Assembly: GCA_002803225.1 (NCBI GenBank)
Contig: NXFV01000401.1
Location: 1 to 64,000 of the forward strand
Direction: 5' to 3'
DNA from: Gamarada debralockiae
Lineage: Eukaryota; Ascomycota; Leotiomycetes; Helotiales; Hyphodiscaceae
DNA: 64,000 nucleotides
Shown here: one piece after another, positions 10,912 through 22,658 of the stretch
Layout of the letters: the number at the start of each line of letters is the position of its first letter
Numbering within the stretch: position 1 is the stretch's first letter
Position numbers and translations under genes: made by a program
The notes under the pieces: model-generated
Databases searched by the model: none
Told to the model about the DNA's origin: nothing
What the model saw: only the letters and a program-made list of their open reading frames with translations

Positions 10912-12488
10912 CATGGGGTGAATGGTTGAAGTATGGATGTCTAGACGGACCTGGAAAGATCAACTTTGCTTATGTACGATTGACTCTTCATGGATTGCTA
11001 GGCGGGTAGCTGGTTATTGGTGTGATGTAAGAATGGTGCAAAAGAAATCAATCGTTTGTTTTATCTGAGTGATCCACTCAAAGATAAGTAGGTCGATCTT
11101 GTTTCTGTTCTCCACTGCAATCATTCAAACAGGATGGGCGATTGGACTGTACTCTATGGAACGAATAAGTACTTTATTAGATTCCCGACCTTACGTAGAA
11201 AACAACAAGGGACTTTTTTCTCTTCCTACTTTTTCAGTGTCGTCGTGACATATTATATTACGCGTTGTTTACTCGTTTACGTTGTTCTATTTATTAGGGG
11301 CTTGAGACACTCCCTACGCGTGACGTAGAGGTGGTGTTTTGGGCTTGACCTGATACTCCCCTACACTAGGCAACGTGAGCTTACACGAGTCGGCCTTTAC
11401 TTTAGAGATTAGCCGACGAGTATACTCACTAATACTTAATCTTAGAAATAAGGAGGCTGGGGCTGCTTTAACCTCCTAATTCAGATTAGTATAAGTTATT
11501 TTCGTGTTGTGGACATGTCGTAGACGCGTCTATATATACGCAATACACAGTTGCTAGTAAGCCTTAAAGGCAAAAATTTTTTACTGGTTAACACTATAGA
11601 TTTTCTAGGATTCTTGCTTCTTATTAGTATATTGTTATGGGAAAAGATAGAAAACCAAATCCTTAGCGAAAGAGACGTCAAATCAGTGAGTCATAGTTGA
11701 AGTGAAGTATAAATTGCTTGTTTTTGTCAGTTGAGCTGTATTTTGGGGGCGAAATATAGTGGCATTTCTAGACCTAGCTGATATCTAAGGAGCTGGAATA
11801 CAAGGAGGGGCAGAGCTCTCTTATATCACAAAAGAGGGGAAAATACAGGCTATACCTGATTAGGCAGTTCCAACCAACAGTTTTTCTCCCCCGTGTAGAG
11901 AGGAAGATGAAGACTAAATACAAAAGAAGGTGGAAGCGCGGAAGCAGGAAAAACTAATTCTCCGAAGAGTCCCTGATTTCCCCACTACAATATACACATT
12001 AATATCTCTTCTCGTGTTCCTCATATTACGTTTAACCCTAAATTCGAGCTAGGTATCAGTGTTGTTTTGGGGAATCCGCTCGCACGGCTCGGGCCGTGAC
12101 AGCCGGAGGTCACCTCGCTATTAATATTAATGTCGGCCCTTTCAGCTGTATATGCGTTGGCAACACAGCTGCATGTGCGTTGGCAACATAGCTGCATGTG
12201 CATTGGCAACACAGCCGCGCTTTCCACCCTTGCAGCTATGCACCCTATCTCACTTCGGGGCAATTGGAAGCAAGTGGCTTGCATTATCAGCCAGCTAAAA
12301 AGCTTTAATGTTACACAAGAAGGAGAACAGATGATTAAGAAAATGATAGAGACAAGGCTGAAGCTTGTCGGATTCCTTTCGGATTGAATAAGAGGCCCCC
12401 GAAGACCGTCTGATTTGAAAATAGAAATTCACTCCAAAATCTTCGAGTTTTTGCTACTTATCAAAGAACAGACTCAAAATCATCTAAA
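10912..12488. other. Intergenic, partly AT-rich, possible transposon relics
   Basis: About 1.6 kb without a convincing gene. Stretches in 11200-11700 have many TA steps and stop codons in all frames, similar in texture to the mutated transposons further on, but no terminal repeat or coding remnant could be assigned. A 23-bp tandem repeat lies at 12154-12222. Confidence 0.4.
12154..12222. repeat. Three tandem copies of a 23-bp unit
   Basis: The unit GCGTTGGCAACACAGCTGC plus ATGT is repeated three times head to tail at 12154, 12177 and 12200. Copy 2 has one change and copy 3 several. It lies upstream of the membrane-protein gene at 12489. Confidence 0.8.
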
Positions 12489-13460
12489 ATGGCGCTGTCT
12501 CGGGGAAGTCTCTCAAGATTCGTCTTCACACTTCTCCTCTCTCTCGTCTCCGCAGCCTCGGCAACAAACTGGACAGAACAATACCACCTCTGCAAAACCA
12601 ACGCCTCAATCAGCGATCTCCAATACCTCTACAACCTTACCCTCGTGACCTCTGTGCCCACACACGCCGCCCTCCACCCCAGTTGGCCCGAAACCCTCGT
12701 CACACTCTTCATCTGCATCTTCTCCGTCATCGTCTTCGCTGTCAGCGCAAGCCACGGTTTTGAAGAACTCGGGTGGTTCACCTTCATCGGGCAATTCCTA
12801 ATCCCCTTCCTGCTCCTCATCAACTGGATAATCTCTTTCTTCGTTGCTGAGAAAAGGGATAAGGGGGGTGGATGGGTGACTGTTAATTTGCTGTCGTATT
12901 TCTCGCTTGTTTGTGTTATGGCGCAGTTGACGAACACGGATGTTAGTGGGTCAGAGGGAGCAAGTATGCTAAGTGGGCTGGTCGGAATTGTTGGGTTTAT
13001 TATTGGGAAATTCCAATTTTTCGGAAGTTTGATTGTTACGGCTCAGAGATGGAATTCTGGGTTAGGGTCAGTGGCATACAACATCACCGACACGAACGGT
13101 TGTATGCCCCATCACGGACTCGCTTACCTAGAGAAAGGAGCAAGGTCTCATGCTTTCAAGTCTATCCAGACTGTGCAAGTTGTTTGGGCGTATTTGGTGC
13201 TTATTACACTATTTGTGGTTATGTGTAATATGAAAAAGGGGGATGATAACTGGGTGTTGATTCCTAAGATTTTGTTTCCGTTAACGACGGTTATAATTTG
13301 TATTCCGTTGCTGATTTATGAGGGTGTTATTGCTACGAAGGGGAGGCCGGTTGTTATTTCTGGGGATTGTATGTTGGTGGAGTTGGATCCTAGGTGGGGG
13401 TTTTTAGATACCGAGATCGAGACCTTTTGGAAGGTTCTAGTAGGTATTGGGGGCCTTTAA
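12489..13460 (+). CDS. Multi-pass membrane protein with signal peptide, function unknown
   Basis: A single exon of 323 aa. Residues 1-25 form a signal peptide (basic start, FVFTLLLSLVSA, then an ASA cleavage-like site). A short luminal segment with sequons NWT, NAS and NLT follows. About six hydrophobic spans can be seen, at roughly 72-92, 95-118, 130-147, 157-177, 232-252 and 258-282. A luminal-looking loop around 190-225 contains Cys and His residues (NGCMPHHGL). No family with a known role is recognised. It looks like one of the ascomycete-specific membrane proteins of unknown function. The stop at 13458-13460 touches the convergent pseudogene end at 13457. The GC-poor second half differs in codon use from the GC-rich N-terminal third. 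Confidence 0.65.
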   Translation: MALSRGSLSRFVFTLLLSLVSAASATNWTEQYHLCKTNASISDLQYLYNLTLVTSVPTHAALHPSWPETLVTLFICIFSVIVFAVSASHGFEELGWFTFIGQFLIPFLLLINWIISFFVAEKRDKGGGWVTVNLLSYFSLVCVMAQLTNTDVSGSEGASMLSGLVGIVGFIIGKFQFFGSLIVTAQRWNSGLGSVAYNITDTNGCMPHHGLAYLEKGARSHAFKSIQTVQVVWAYLVLITLFVVMCNMKKGDDNWVLIPKILFPLTTVIICIPLLIYEGVIATKGRPVVISGDCMLVELDPRWGFLDTEIETFWKVLVGIGGL

Positions 13461-15878
13461 TTGTCTATATGTTTGATTGCATCGTCATAATCGCTCTCCT
13501 CTCTGAATTCGCCAGTGAGCTCTTTGGGTTCCGACAGAAGTTTTTGCATTTCTATCTCTGCCATCTCTCTTACGTCAAGACGTGCAATCTTATCTGGACA
13601 GGCTTTCCGATTCTGTAGTCGAGGCACATATTCTGATGTCAGTCTTCGGACATGTAGTCCAATTTTATTTCCCTCAACTTCTCGAGATTTTTCTTACGCA
13701 GCATCGAACGCAGGCTTTGCGATGCAGCGATTGCAGCGATTGCATTTCACCCAATTTTCCGTAATGCTAGTGATGATCCTTACACATAGTGTGAAGTCGC
13801 CTTTCGTTTGTATATCGTCCAGAACGCCTGGGACCGAATTCGGTCGACGGCTAGTATCTTCCGGCTCGAGTGCAGTTAAAACGTGTTCTAACCACGGAGC
13901 AGGGTCATCGAGAATTGAACGTTTAACATAGGCAGTATGCTGGACTGCGTCTGGCAGATCACTACAGATATGAGTCTCAGAAGGCGTATGGCTCGTTGAA
14001 TCCGTGGACAAAGATCCGGGCTCAGATTATCCGCTAGAATAAGATTCAGACGTCGCAGCGCTTGCTATAGATAGGTTAGGATCGAGTGTATCCGAGGCTT
14101 TTGAGGAGACAGCATTTATGCCCCTACTCGGTGAATGTTGAGGTGCATTTATCTCGGGAGTATTGGACCGGACCGTGTGTTCGAGAACCTCATCTCGATG
14201 TTTGCCAGGCCCTCCCACGTCACTCACAGGCCCCGGACCGATGGCAAGTTGCCCAAAAAAATTATTTAGGATGTCATATCTAGCACGGTGAGTCGTTGGA
14301 GACATGCCGTCCACTGTTCCATCTCCTTCAATTCGCATATGTATGGCAGATGTTGGCAGGTCGTCTGTGTCGGAAGAATCTCGAGCCTCAGCTGTATCTG
14401 GGCAGTTCACTGACGATTTGTCAATGGTAGGTTTGCTCGTGGCAGATGCGTTCGTGGGTGTTTCGCTGGGGTGCTCGTCGAAGGGTTCGGTGAGAGTTTC
14501 GCTTGTGGAGCCATCAGTGGCAGGCTCCTTGAAAGGCCCTTCCGTGGGCAGACTATCAGTAAGACATTCATTATCTGTAAGCTTCGGCTTTTTTGGCAGT
14601 CTGCCGGTTCCGGCACTTGGGCCTTGCATCTTCTGGTAATCTCTTTTTGTTGGAGATAGTCGACTAGATCTGCGGAGGTGTTTAAATTCAATACAAATAG
14701 GAAGAGAAGACGCTTTTCCTTGTCCTATCTTAACATGATAGCTTTGAGCTATTATAACCTTAGCGTGTACATTTGTGATCTCGGGAGAGCCCAGTAGCCC
14801 CTTCTCCAAAAGTTTCCTTCCATGCAAATTGAGTCCAGGATCAGAATATTCCTCATGCCTATGAAAACTGTCTTCGAGGAGCCCGTTTCAAGGGACATGC
14901 CTTCAAAGTCCACACTCTTCAGTGTGATTGCATGCTTGCTAAGAAACTCGACCAAGCACGATGGATCTCGAAGAGAAGCCTTTTCTAGTCCAAGAGTTCG
15001 TAAGCTGGGAAGTTTGAGAGACGCGAGGAAATTAGCCGGCAGCGCGTCGAAGCCAATTAAATCAAAGTCCAATGTCAATTCCTCGAGTAGTGGCGCCGAC
15101 TGAATCAAGGCTGATATCCCAATGTAGTTTAATTGATATCCCTCTTCATGACGTTCATGACGCACGAAACCTGGCAGTAGCATCTCCAACCGCTTCAGGG
15201 ACCCAAACGCCTGCTGATACAATCTAAGCCTAGCAGGAGAAAGAGCTTGAACCACCCCTAGCCAGGAAGGAGAGTCCCCGTCAAGACGCCCCAGTGCCAG
15301 CTCTTTGATATGGAGGCCTGAGACAGACAAAGCGGTGGTGATAGCTTCAAAAAAAGCTTTCCAGCTTGAGAATAAGGGGTATACGAGACGTATTCTTCCA
15401 CAATCCTCACTGTGTGAAGTTTGTGGAAACGAGGCAAAGCTATAGCCAGGCTAGGGATATCTATATTGCCATCTTCTAGTTCTTGTTGGTTTTGATAGCC
15501 ATGGCAATGTTTCTCGTACACCTCATTGATCTTTTGTTCTGTCCATTCATAGAAGCGCCGGGAGGCTGTGAATTTTTCACGCGTCGTCGGATCGGCTTCG
15601 AAGTCTTGAAAGTAGAAGGTTAAAGACCGGACAGTTCCATAGAGGTGTGGAAATTTGGATATCTCAAGGAGTCTCTTATAGCCTTCTTTGTCATGTGTGA
15701 AAGAGATATGCGTAAAGGCAAGGCTATGCCCCAGACTTCTAAGCCTTCGGCAAGTAGCACGACAAGCCAGCAGATCCTGTTTCTCGCCGTACATGATGAG
15801 ATCCTTGTCAATATAGTAGAGGGCTTCGAGGATCATTAGCAAGACCTCGTCGGATAGTCGAAACATTGTGGTATGCAA
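13457..15878 (-). pseudogene. F-box/LRR-type protein, decayed
   Basis: The N terminus (MFRLSDEVLLMILEALYY..DLLACRATCRRLRSLG) is an F-box, which normally links a substrate to the SCF ubiquitin ligase through Skp1. Leucine-rich stretches follow (SAPLLEELTLDFDLIG, LKLPSLRTLGLEKASLRD). The reading frame then passes through two breaks, both one base short. One is near 15345, at a run of seven T on the coding strand. The other is near 14810, at an AAACTTTT stretch. The third frame runs through a Ser/Thr/Pro-rich region to a TAA at 14027, stays open, meets a second TAA at 13694, and continues in phase for 79 more codons to a stop at 13457. Both TAA codons could come from CAA by C-to-T change. With two frame breaks and two nonsense codons, a pseudogene is the simplest reading. 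A multi-intron gene is unlikely because no GT-AG pairs fit. Confidence 0.65.
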
Positions 15879-16506
15879 AGTGGTGGGGTGGGTGTCGTGG
15901 CGCCAAAATTGACGGGTCGCTAGAGGTTCGGGGTGTTTGGGGATTGTACTTGAGGCTCAATTACGGCTTGTTCTAGAGGAGCAACCGCAAGAGATGGCTA
16001 GAGTGGGGAAGGTGTGTTCTATCTTGTTGATTTGCTTAATGTGAACGAAGTCATGCAAAGTAGTCAGTGGGCTGAAAAGTGAACATATCGCTAAGGATTT
16101 CTGAAGTGATGAGGTAAGGATACCTGTAAGCTAAGGATACCTATAAGCTAAGAAGAGTAAAGAGGGCATTGCATAGGTTTCGTATAGTGTTTGTTTCTCG
16201 GTTGATAACCTATGTTGCATTTCAGATGTTCAACATTAGATACTAGATTACAGCAATATAAAATCTGTATTCGCGATCTTGTGATCAACCTGAGAGCCTG
16301 AGGCTTGGACACGGGGCACGTGTCACAAAGAATTCTCGAGGGGCTTAGCGAGGTTAGGGCTATGGTCACGTGACGGAGTCCATGGAGCCCAGAAATAGGT
16401 TATGGGATCCAGGACTACGGAGCTACTATATAAGATTGTGTATTTCCCAAGTAGATGGGAGCTTCGTGCTCAACTCAAATAGTATTTCTTACCCAATACT
16501 AGTAGC
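15879..16506. other. Intergenic, no gene recognised
   Basis: About 0.6 kb between the F-box pseudogene start and the next unidentified frame. A CACGTGAC palindrome-like motif stands near 16365-16372. The short ACCTGTAAGCTAAGGAT type sequence near 16120-16150 is repeated twice. Confidence 0.4.
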
Positions 16507-17316
16507 CTCCATTCAGTGATCAACCTCGTCGCCGAGTCCCTGCCTCTACAAAGAACCCTTCCCCTAAACGATCAGCCGGAACGTTACAGATCTATAGATA
16601 TAGAGCGACATCTACAGTTCTTATCAGCAGATCCTTTTGTAAGGCCAATCCCCTACCCCAAGAGGGATTGTACAGAAAAGGTGTCGGATATTTCAGTGCC
16701 GATACGGCATTTATTACCCCTTATTTTATGCTCCGCAAGGATATTCACGAACCTCTCCACCACTCCATGTCTTGATGATGAGCGTCTGGATCACTTACAA
16801 TACATTGCCTAACAGCCCAAGACTTGGGGAGACTTCCCGGTCTTCTGATCGGCTGAACATCTCCGCTGAAGATTCTGCGCCGCATCTTGCCCTCGATGGA
16901 TTGGCCTTGTCTCTGATAAGATTTATGGTCAGTTGTTCCGGCAAGGGACTCCGGACATCTTTATCCTCTGTCTTCCGAAGACCTTTATTGAAGCTAGTTT
17001 AACCACCCGGATACGGCATGATGAGATTAAAGTCGTGCCGCTGTCACCAACAGGAAGAAGAAAAGCGTCCAGCTGCAGCAGGGATCCCACAATTCTTGCT
17101 TCCGATAGCGATTTTCGTCAAGGTTTTGCCCTGAACGACGCGCGGTCCGAGCAAGCCCCGGTGCAAATCCTTCCGCGAACAGACGACACGACAGATCTAG
17201 ACGCCATTTTCTTCATCGACGACCCGTGTATTGGACGCCATACGCCTCGAAGTCTGAATGAAGCTGAGGACTCTTGTGTGCATACTACGTTGTATGATGG
17301 CTTCATTCCAGATTGA
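16507..17316 (+). pseudogene. Unidentified frame with three in-phase stops
   Basis: One phase runs for about 270 codons, interrupted only by TAA at about 16810, TGA near 16846 and TGA near 16867. All three could derive from CAA or CGA by C-to-T change. Before the stops the text includes ERYRSIDIERHLQFLSADPF. After them comes SDKIYGQLFRQGTPDIFILC followed by an acidic C-terminal part. The composition looks coding, but the product is not recognised. It could equally be a chance run; an alignment to relatives would settle it. Confidence 0.3.
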
Positions 17317-18609
17317 GCCACGGACCTTACAGCAAAGATGCGAAGTAAATGCCATGTGATGCAACGACGGTGCAAGAACGGTGCAGTAGGAGCAACCTTC
17401 CCGATTTCTGCGAAAAACGGAGAGTTGCTAACGCATTGATTCGCGGTGATCGTTAACGTCTCGATACGCCAGCGAATATTCCGAGAGAAGACGATGCTGT
17501 GCAATCCGGAACCATGATCTTGATGGGCGGCAGCCGCCAAGATCACCTTGCATTCGACCAACAGGAAGGAACGTTGCGCTAGCTTTGACTGCAGGCACGA
17601 ATCAACAACCTATCAAGTCAAGAACACGATACCAGATCTAGACCCTTGACCGAGCCCACCCTTCACTTCTTCGTTATCTCATGTAAACTACTAGGATGCA
17701 ATTCTCTTCATACTCCACATCCTTCTCCTTGTTACCGTTAATTTATACCAGGTAGCTGGTCGGAACAATTTGATACTGCTCAATCTCAAGGTTCTTTCCT
17801 TTCTTGGAATTTCCAGATTCAAAGAAGTGGCAATAGCAACGGGCTAAGGTAGCCTAGTCTTGATGGAGATTGAAAAATCTCTTGGCACTTCTTGTTCAAC
17901 AATCCTCAATTTCCTTCAGATAAGACAACCTACCATTTTCCCGTATCCTTACTTCTGTTCCCTTCAATAACATTGCTCTTTTGCTTCACAATCCCAAACC
18001 TGGGATCTCGAAAGTTTTGCAGACCTCACAATTCGTCGAATCAGATCCCAACAACTCTGCTGTGGAGCCTTAGCACAGACATCAACATCTACTGGCTCCT
18101 TGTTGCCGACTCGCAGCTCGTGCGGGTCCCCCAAGATCAGTCGCTTCTCGTGGCGCATTTCACCAAACGATCTAAATAAGTGACAATTGGTGAGGCTAGT
18201 TTCCCAACGTCCGAACTTAATGGCTTACATGCTGATATACCTATCCTCTAGAATTTAAGTCTGCTGGACTCCGCGCCCTCGGGCCCCTCAAATTCAAGCT
18301 TGTTTCCCTATGACCTCCAAGCTTCCAAAATCCCCTTTTCAGCGAAGTCAAAGCGATATTTCCAATGAAGGCTTAACTCCAAGTTGGCAGACTGGGTCAC
18401 TCGCCACTTTTCGACTATTGGAGAAACTACAGTTCAAGAAAGGCTCGCCCGCATTATCAAGCTTCGATGATTGATAAGAACAGCTGCATCGCAACTCTTT
18501 TCCCTCGAAACCCACGGATAGATTTTGAACTGAGGTACTCTTCCGACTGATCGCCGTTGATGATCGTCTGCCGTCTTCCTCCTCCGCAACCAAGAGAATA
18601 CGGTTCACG
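17317..18609. other. Intergenic, no gene recognised
   Basis: About 1.3 kb leading to the MHYT gene. The small frames here (for example 17892-18179) lack recognisable features. The last several hundred bases, rich in CT stretches, are probably the promoter and 5' untranslated region. Confidence 0.4.
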
Positions 18610-21236
18610 ATGTCACACAATACCACAATCACGAGCAATACTGATTTGCAAAACTACTATGGCAAAATTGTGTCCGGAGGTCTCATCCCAGGCTATGTGG
18701 TCCTATCATTCATAATCAGCTATCTCGGTTCCTGGACGGCGCTGGAACTCATCAATAGAAGAACCTCTTCTAAAGGATTTTACAACTGGTATTTCAATGC
18801 TGTTTCTTGAGAGACGCCGCGTTCTAATCATTCTTCAGGTCTCTTCTCCTGGGTGCTGCCATAGCTATGGGTGGCATCGGAATTTGGTGTATGCACTTCA
18901 TTGGAAATCGAGCGATTATTCTTGGAGATGGCTCCCTTGCGCTCCAGATATCTTACAGTGCTGGATTCACAGCTCTTTCATTTTTCCTTCCCGTCATTGT
19001 ACTTTTCATGGCTTTCGCGGCCGTGGGAGCGAATGAAGAGATCAGCTTTGTCCGTCTTGGCTTGGGCGGTACCTTGGCCGGACTCGGGGTTTGTGGAATG
19101 CATTACCTCGGACAAGCTTCAGTCACGAATTACGAGTGCATATACGGCGTTGCCTATGTCATTGGTGCAGCCTTCATCGCAATTACAGCTGCTACAGCAG
19201 CGCTTGGGATATTCTTCGTTTTTCGTGCGACCTGGAATGCGGCTTGGTGGAAAAGGGGCATCTGTGCTCTTATTCTTGCTGGAGCAGTATCTGGTATGCA
19301 CTGGCTTGCTTCCGTAGGTACGCAATACCGCCTGAGGCAGAATGCTAGCTTTACGTCCAACAACTCTAGAAATGCCACGACTATTTCCATCATTGTCTTG
19401 GTAAGTTGTATGTACACCTTACATTGCACGAGAACTAATGTTAACAGTCTATTGGGGGCTGCTTTATCCTATTCGTGTCAACCTTGCTTGCGCAAGCACA
19501 GAAGAAACGTTCAGCCAACAGAGCTAAGCAGGTTACTCTTGCAGCCGCGGTGTTTGACCAGGAGGGCAAGATTTTGGTCAAAGCAGACGGCCTTTTGCCG
19601 ACCAAGAAAATCACCGATGCATATCGTGAAGAGGTATGTTGAACCCAGATGTGCTATTCCAATACTGCTGACAATTTGAAAGAATTTTAACGACGTATTT
19701 GGGATTTCTCATCCTGCTTTCCTATGGATCTACAGAGTGAGCCGCAATTGGGCCGGCATTTCCAACCTTGTCCCTGGGATGAGAGAACACCTTCACCGTG
19801 CCGGTTTAAGAAATCGACTTGAGATAGAGTCCGACAACAAATTTGCAAATGAAGAAGGCACGCCAATTGCCGACTACTCCACCATATTCCGCGAACTCTT
19901 CTGCGCAGCAGCGGCAGAGCTTGCGGAGGATATGAGGCACCCCGTGGAAAAGCTCGGCAAATTGTTCGACGAGATCATTTATACAGGAAAGACGCCGGTC
20001 AAAGGCAAGAAGGACCTTGAAGTTGGTGCTCAAGATGCTTTAGGAAAAGGCCAGCTTCTTTTCCTTGTGCGGGTCGTTGATAAAGCTGGGGCTCAGCAAC
20101 TTCAAGCAGCCGGTTATCGTTTCGCGCCAAAGCCGAGTGTTCTCCCACTTATATCTAGAATCTTGCAACTCTCTGGCGATGATCTTTCACGACAACTGGA
20201 GGCCATGCACGAGTTCGCAGTGGATCCTCCCATCCTCGACGCAGGCTGTCACTTGGCTCTTTTCGCTGTCCGTGCTTCAATGGCCAGCGGTTTTGATGTT
20301 CTTGTCCGACAAGATGCTAGAAACTTACTTCCGACCATGCAGCTACCTTTCGATAATTTAGAGAGCTGGCAAGCGGACTATCTGACTACAATGGACACAC
20401 AGACCGTTGCAGCATCCATGAAGCAGCTCAATAAAGCTTCTAAAGCGGCTGCAACCTCACCAAAAGAGAAGACGTTTGCCGCACAGATCCTACACACTCT
20501 AGAAGCTCTCAAGGACGAAATCGGAGACACTTTCTTCAATGATGCGATGTTGATTGCCAAACCGATCCAAGTTCCGTGCCGCGGACTTACAGAAGACTCT
20601 CCGCCAGGCAACGCCACGCTGATTGTTTTCAGGGCAATAATCCCAATCCAAAGTCGCGCCCCTGGAAACAAATTGGATTTCACGCCGTTAGTCTTCTTCG
20701 AGATGCGACAGCACGTCTACAAGAACTCCCCAGATCACGCTGTCTTTGCTAGGAGAGCGTATCGTGAGTTTGCACCGATACTGAACCTCTCAGGGGGCTC
20801 AAGTATTGCTGTCGCCGGCGGAAGGGAGCAGTATGAGATCGACGCAGAAGACACAGCGCGGGCCCACCAATTGCCCACGACACCCGGTAGGAGAAGACCT
20901 TCCCACAACAAGTTTGGGCTCTTTGGCCGCAGAGGATCGCGACAGGATGGCAAGATGAAGTGGGATAACTCTTCCGAGAAGAATCTTGTGGATGTGCATT
21001 CGGAAGACCAAGGCATTGGTGGTATTATGGTTAGTCAAGAAGTCCGCGTCGATGTTGCCGGCAGACCCGCGAGCCCTGTGAATGAAGATGACAAGAAAAC
21101 GGCAGGCATAGAGATGGCGCAGTTGAGCAAGGAGCCGAAGACTGGGGCTGTCAGCCAGGTGTCGAAGGACCAGGAGGCGCCTTCTTATGTGGATGAGCTG
21201 TTTAAGATAACTGTTCAGACGAGAACTGTACGTTAA
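18610..21236 (+). CDS. MHYT-domain membrane signalling protein
   Basis: Four exons (18610-18788, 18839-19400, 19448-19633, 19683-21236) join to 826 aa; introns are 47-50 bp. The N half has about seven membrane spans, with the MHYT-family motif repeated three times near span ends: CMHFIGN, GMHYLGQ and GMHWLAS. In bacteria this domain is thought to bind a metal (copper) through its Met and His residues and to sense a diatomic gas or redox state, usually with an attached signalling output domain. Here residues from about 280 on are cytosolic (basic QAQKKRSANRAKQ after the last span), with a short PAS-like stretch (AAVFDQEGKILVKADGLLP). A long region with no recognised catalytic domain follows, and a charged, low-complexity tail (about 710-826). 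The role in fungi is not established. The start was chosen as the first ATG with the family N terminus. Confidence 0.85.
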
Positions 21237-21510
21237 CGTTCGAGTGGGACAATGATTCGTGATGAATCATGGGGGCCTGAATATGCACTTGATACCCAGA
21301 CTCTGTGGTCTAAGTTAATTTGAAGATGCTGCGTTGGCTGGGAGGCTTGCTGTTGGCGTTTGGCCAGGGCAGGTTGGATCAGCACATGATAACATCCTAG
21401 CGGTAGAAACTTATCATGTCCTGAATGTCTCTTCGTCTCTGCCATGGTGTCATGTAATACTTTCTATATATCGTCGTCATAACCTCCCAAGAGGCCTCTT
21501 CAACCCGCGT

Positions 21511-22395
21511 TCAGTCCTCTTTATACAAACCCTCCTCCAGAATCCAGTTAGCAACGCCATCTGTCACTAATTTCTTCAATAACTCCCTGTCTTCGCCCTT
21601 GACCGCACCCCTAACCCGCGTACTACTAACAATCTCCTCACCCTCCTTCCGTCCATCAACCATCTCAATCCTCCCCTCCGCCACCCACTCCCTCTTCCCG
21701 CCCTCCTTTTCTCTCCTCCCTTCCCCAAGCTCAACCAGATATTCATCCTGTGCTGCCTTGGCTCCCCATTGGTCGTCCGTCCGATATGTAACTCTCAATC
21801 GGTGTTTGCTTAAAAATGGCTCTAAAGGCTTCAGTGTATGGGTCGGAGGGTAGTATTTTGGGTCCAAAATTCGGATTAGTGTATCGAAGCCCGTTAAATG
21901 GACCTGTGGTGTTTCCGAAGGATATTCCCCACTCTCCTCTATTGCTTTCGCCTTGTCCATGAAATACGGTAACTTCGTAACGCCTATATCGACTCTGATG
22001 TCTTTTGTGCTGTTCTTTATATCGGCAGAATAGGAGGACGATGTATGGAGACTGGCCAAAAGGTCTGAGGCGAAAATCTGCATCATGAGCAGTCTCTGCT
22101 CGAAGGATGCGGGTTTTGGTGCCTTGTCGGCATTTTGTGTTGCGAGGAGTAGGAGAAGACGTTTGGGAGTTGGGGAAGGGTGTGAGTCGTGGACGAGGGC
22201 GGAGGTTGCGATTCGGAGGTGGGCGAGGGTTGGTGGGTTGAAGGAGGAATCGAGGATGTAGAGGGTCTTTGGAGGAGGTGTTGAGGTAGAGGGGATAGAG
22301 TGTAGGATTCGGAAGGTTGAGGGGGAGGTTGTGAAGGACTTTAGGGCGCTGGCGTACTGTTGGAGTTGGGCACGCATTGCGGGGTCGGTGGGCAT
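21511..22395 (-). CDS. POF1: Pof1-like nicotinamide-nucleotide adenylyltransferase
   Basis: A single exon of 294 aa in the nucleotidyltransferase (HIGH) superfamily. The N-terminal segment YILDSSFNPPTLAHLRIA is the GSFNPPTxxH phosphate-binding motif. The C-terminal SSTRVRGAVK carries the ISSTxxR motif, which binds ATP phosphates. LTGFDTLIRILDPKYY in between matches the substrate-pocket region of NMN adenylyltransferases. The reaction would be NMN plus ATP to NAD plus pyrophosphate. The yeast relative Pof1 is a small cytosolic member linked to filamentation and protein quality control. A Lys/Glu/Arg-rich insertion lies at about 223-250. The gene is convergent with the MHYT gene and divergent from the reductase gene. 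Confidence 0.85.
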   Translation of the reverse strand: MPTDPAMRAQLQQYASALKSFTTSPSTFRILHSIPSTSTPPPKTLYILDSSFNPPTLAHLRIATSALVHDSHPSPTPKRLLLLLATQNADKAPKPASFEQRLLMMQIFASDLLASLHTSSSYSADIKNSTKDIRVDIGVTKLPYFMDKAKAIEESGEYPSETPQVHLTGFDTLIRILDPKYYPPTHTLKPLEPFLSKHRLRVTYRTDDQWGAKAAQDEYLVELGEGRREKEGGKREWVAEGRIEMVDGRKEGEEIVSSTRVRGAVKGEDRELLKKLVTDGVANWILEEGLYKED

Positions 22396-22548
22396 CTTTG
22401 CCGGTGCTGCTTATGGGATAGGGAGGGAGGACAAGGCTGCAGATTGGAGAGGGAGGTGAAGGGAGGGTCAGTAAAGCATTCGATGAGCAGTGACGTTAGG
22501 CCAATCACGTAAGATTTGGGCGAGGCTGAGATGGATTGTTGATTGTGA

Positions 22549-22658
22549 CAAGTCTGTCCGGACACTCGAATAATAATTCTCTCAATTCAGAATTTTTAAT
22601 TTGCGTTGTGTTGAGAAGTTAAAAACTGGGCTGTACTTTTTAAGTGTCCGGGCAGACT
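22549..22658. repeat. Short inverted-repeat element in a divergent promoter
   Basis: A 17-base sequence AAGTCTGTCCGGACACT near 22549-22565 recurs, inverted and with one mismatch, near 22640-22656. It brackets about 75 bp of AT-rich sequence. No target duplication is evident. It could be a tiny MITE-like element or a paired regulatory site between the POF1 and reductase genes. Confidence 0.5.

Noticed and set aside
13394..13618. Possible extra transmembrane segment continuing the membrane protein in another frame (IVYMFDCIVIIALL)
   Set aside because: It is the exact antisense of the acidic C-terminal stretch of the convergent F-box remnant, whose phase is continuous. Antisense of Asp/Glu-rich coding gives such hydrophobic text by chance.
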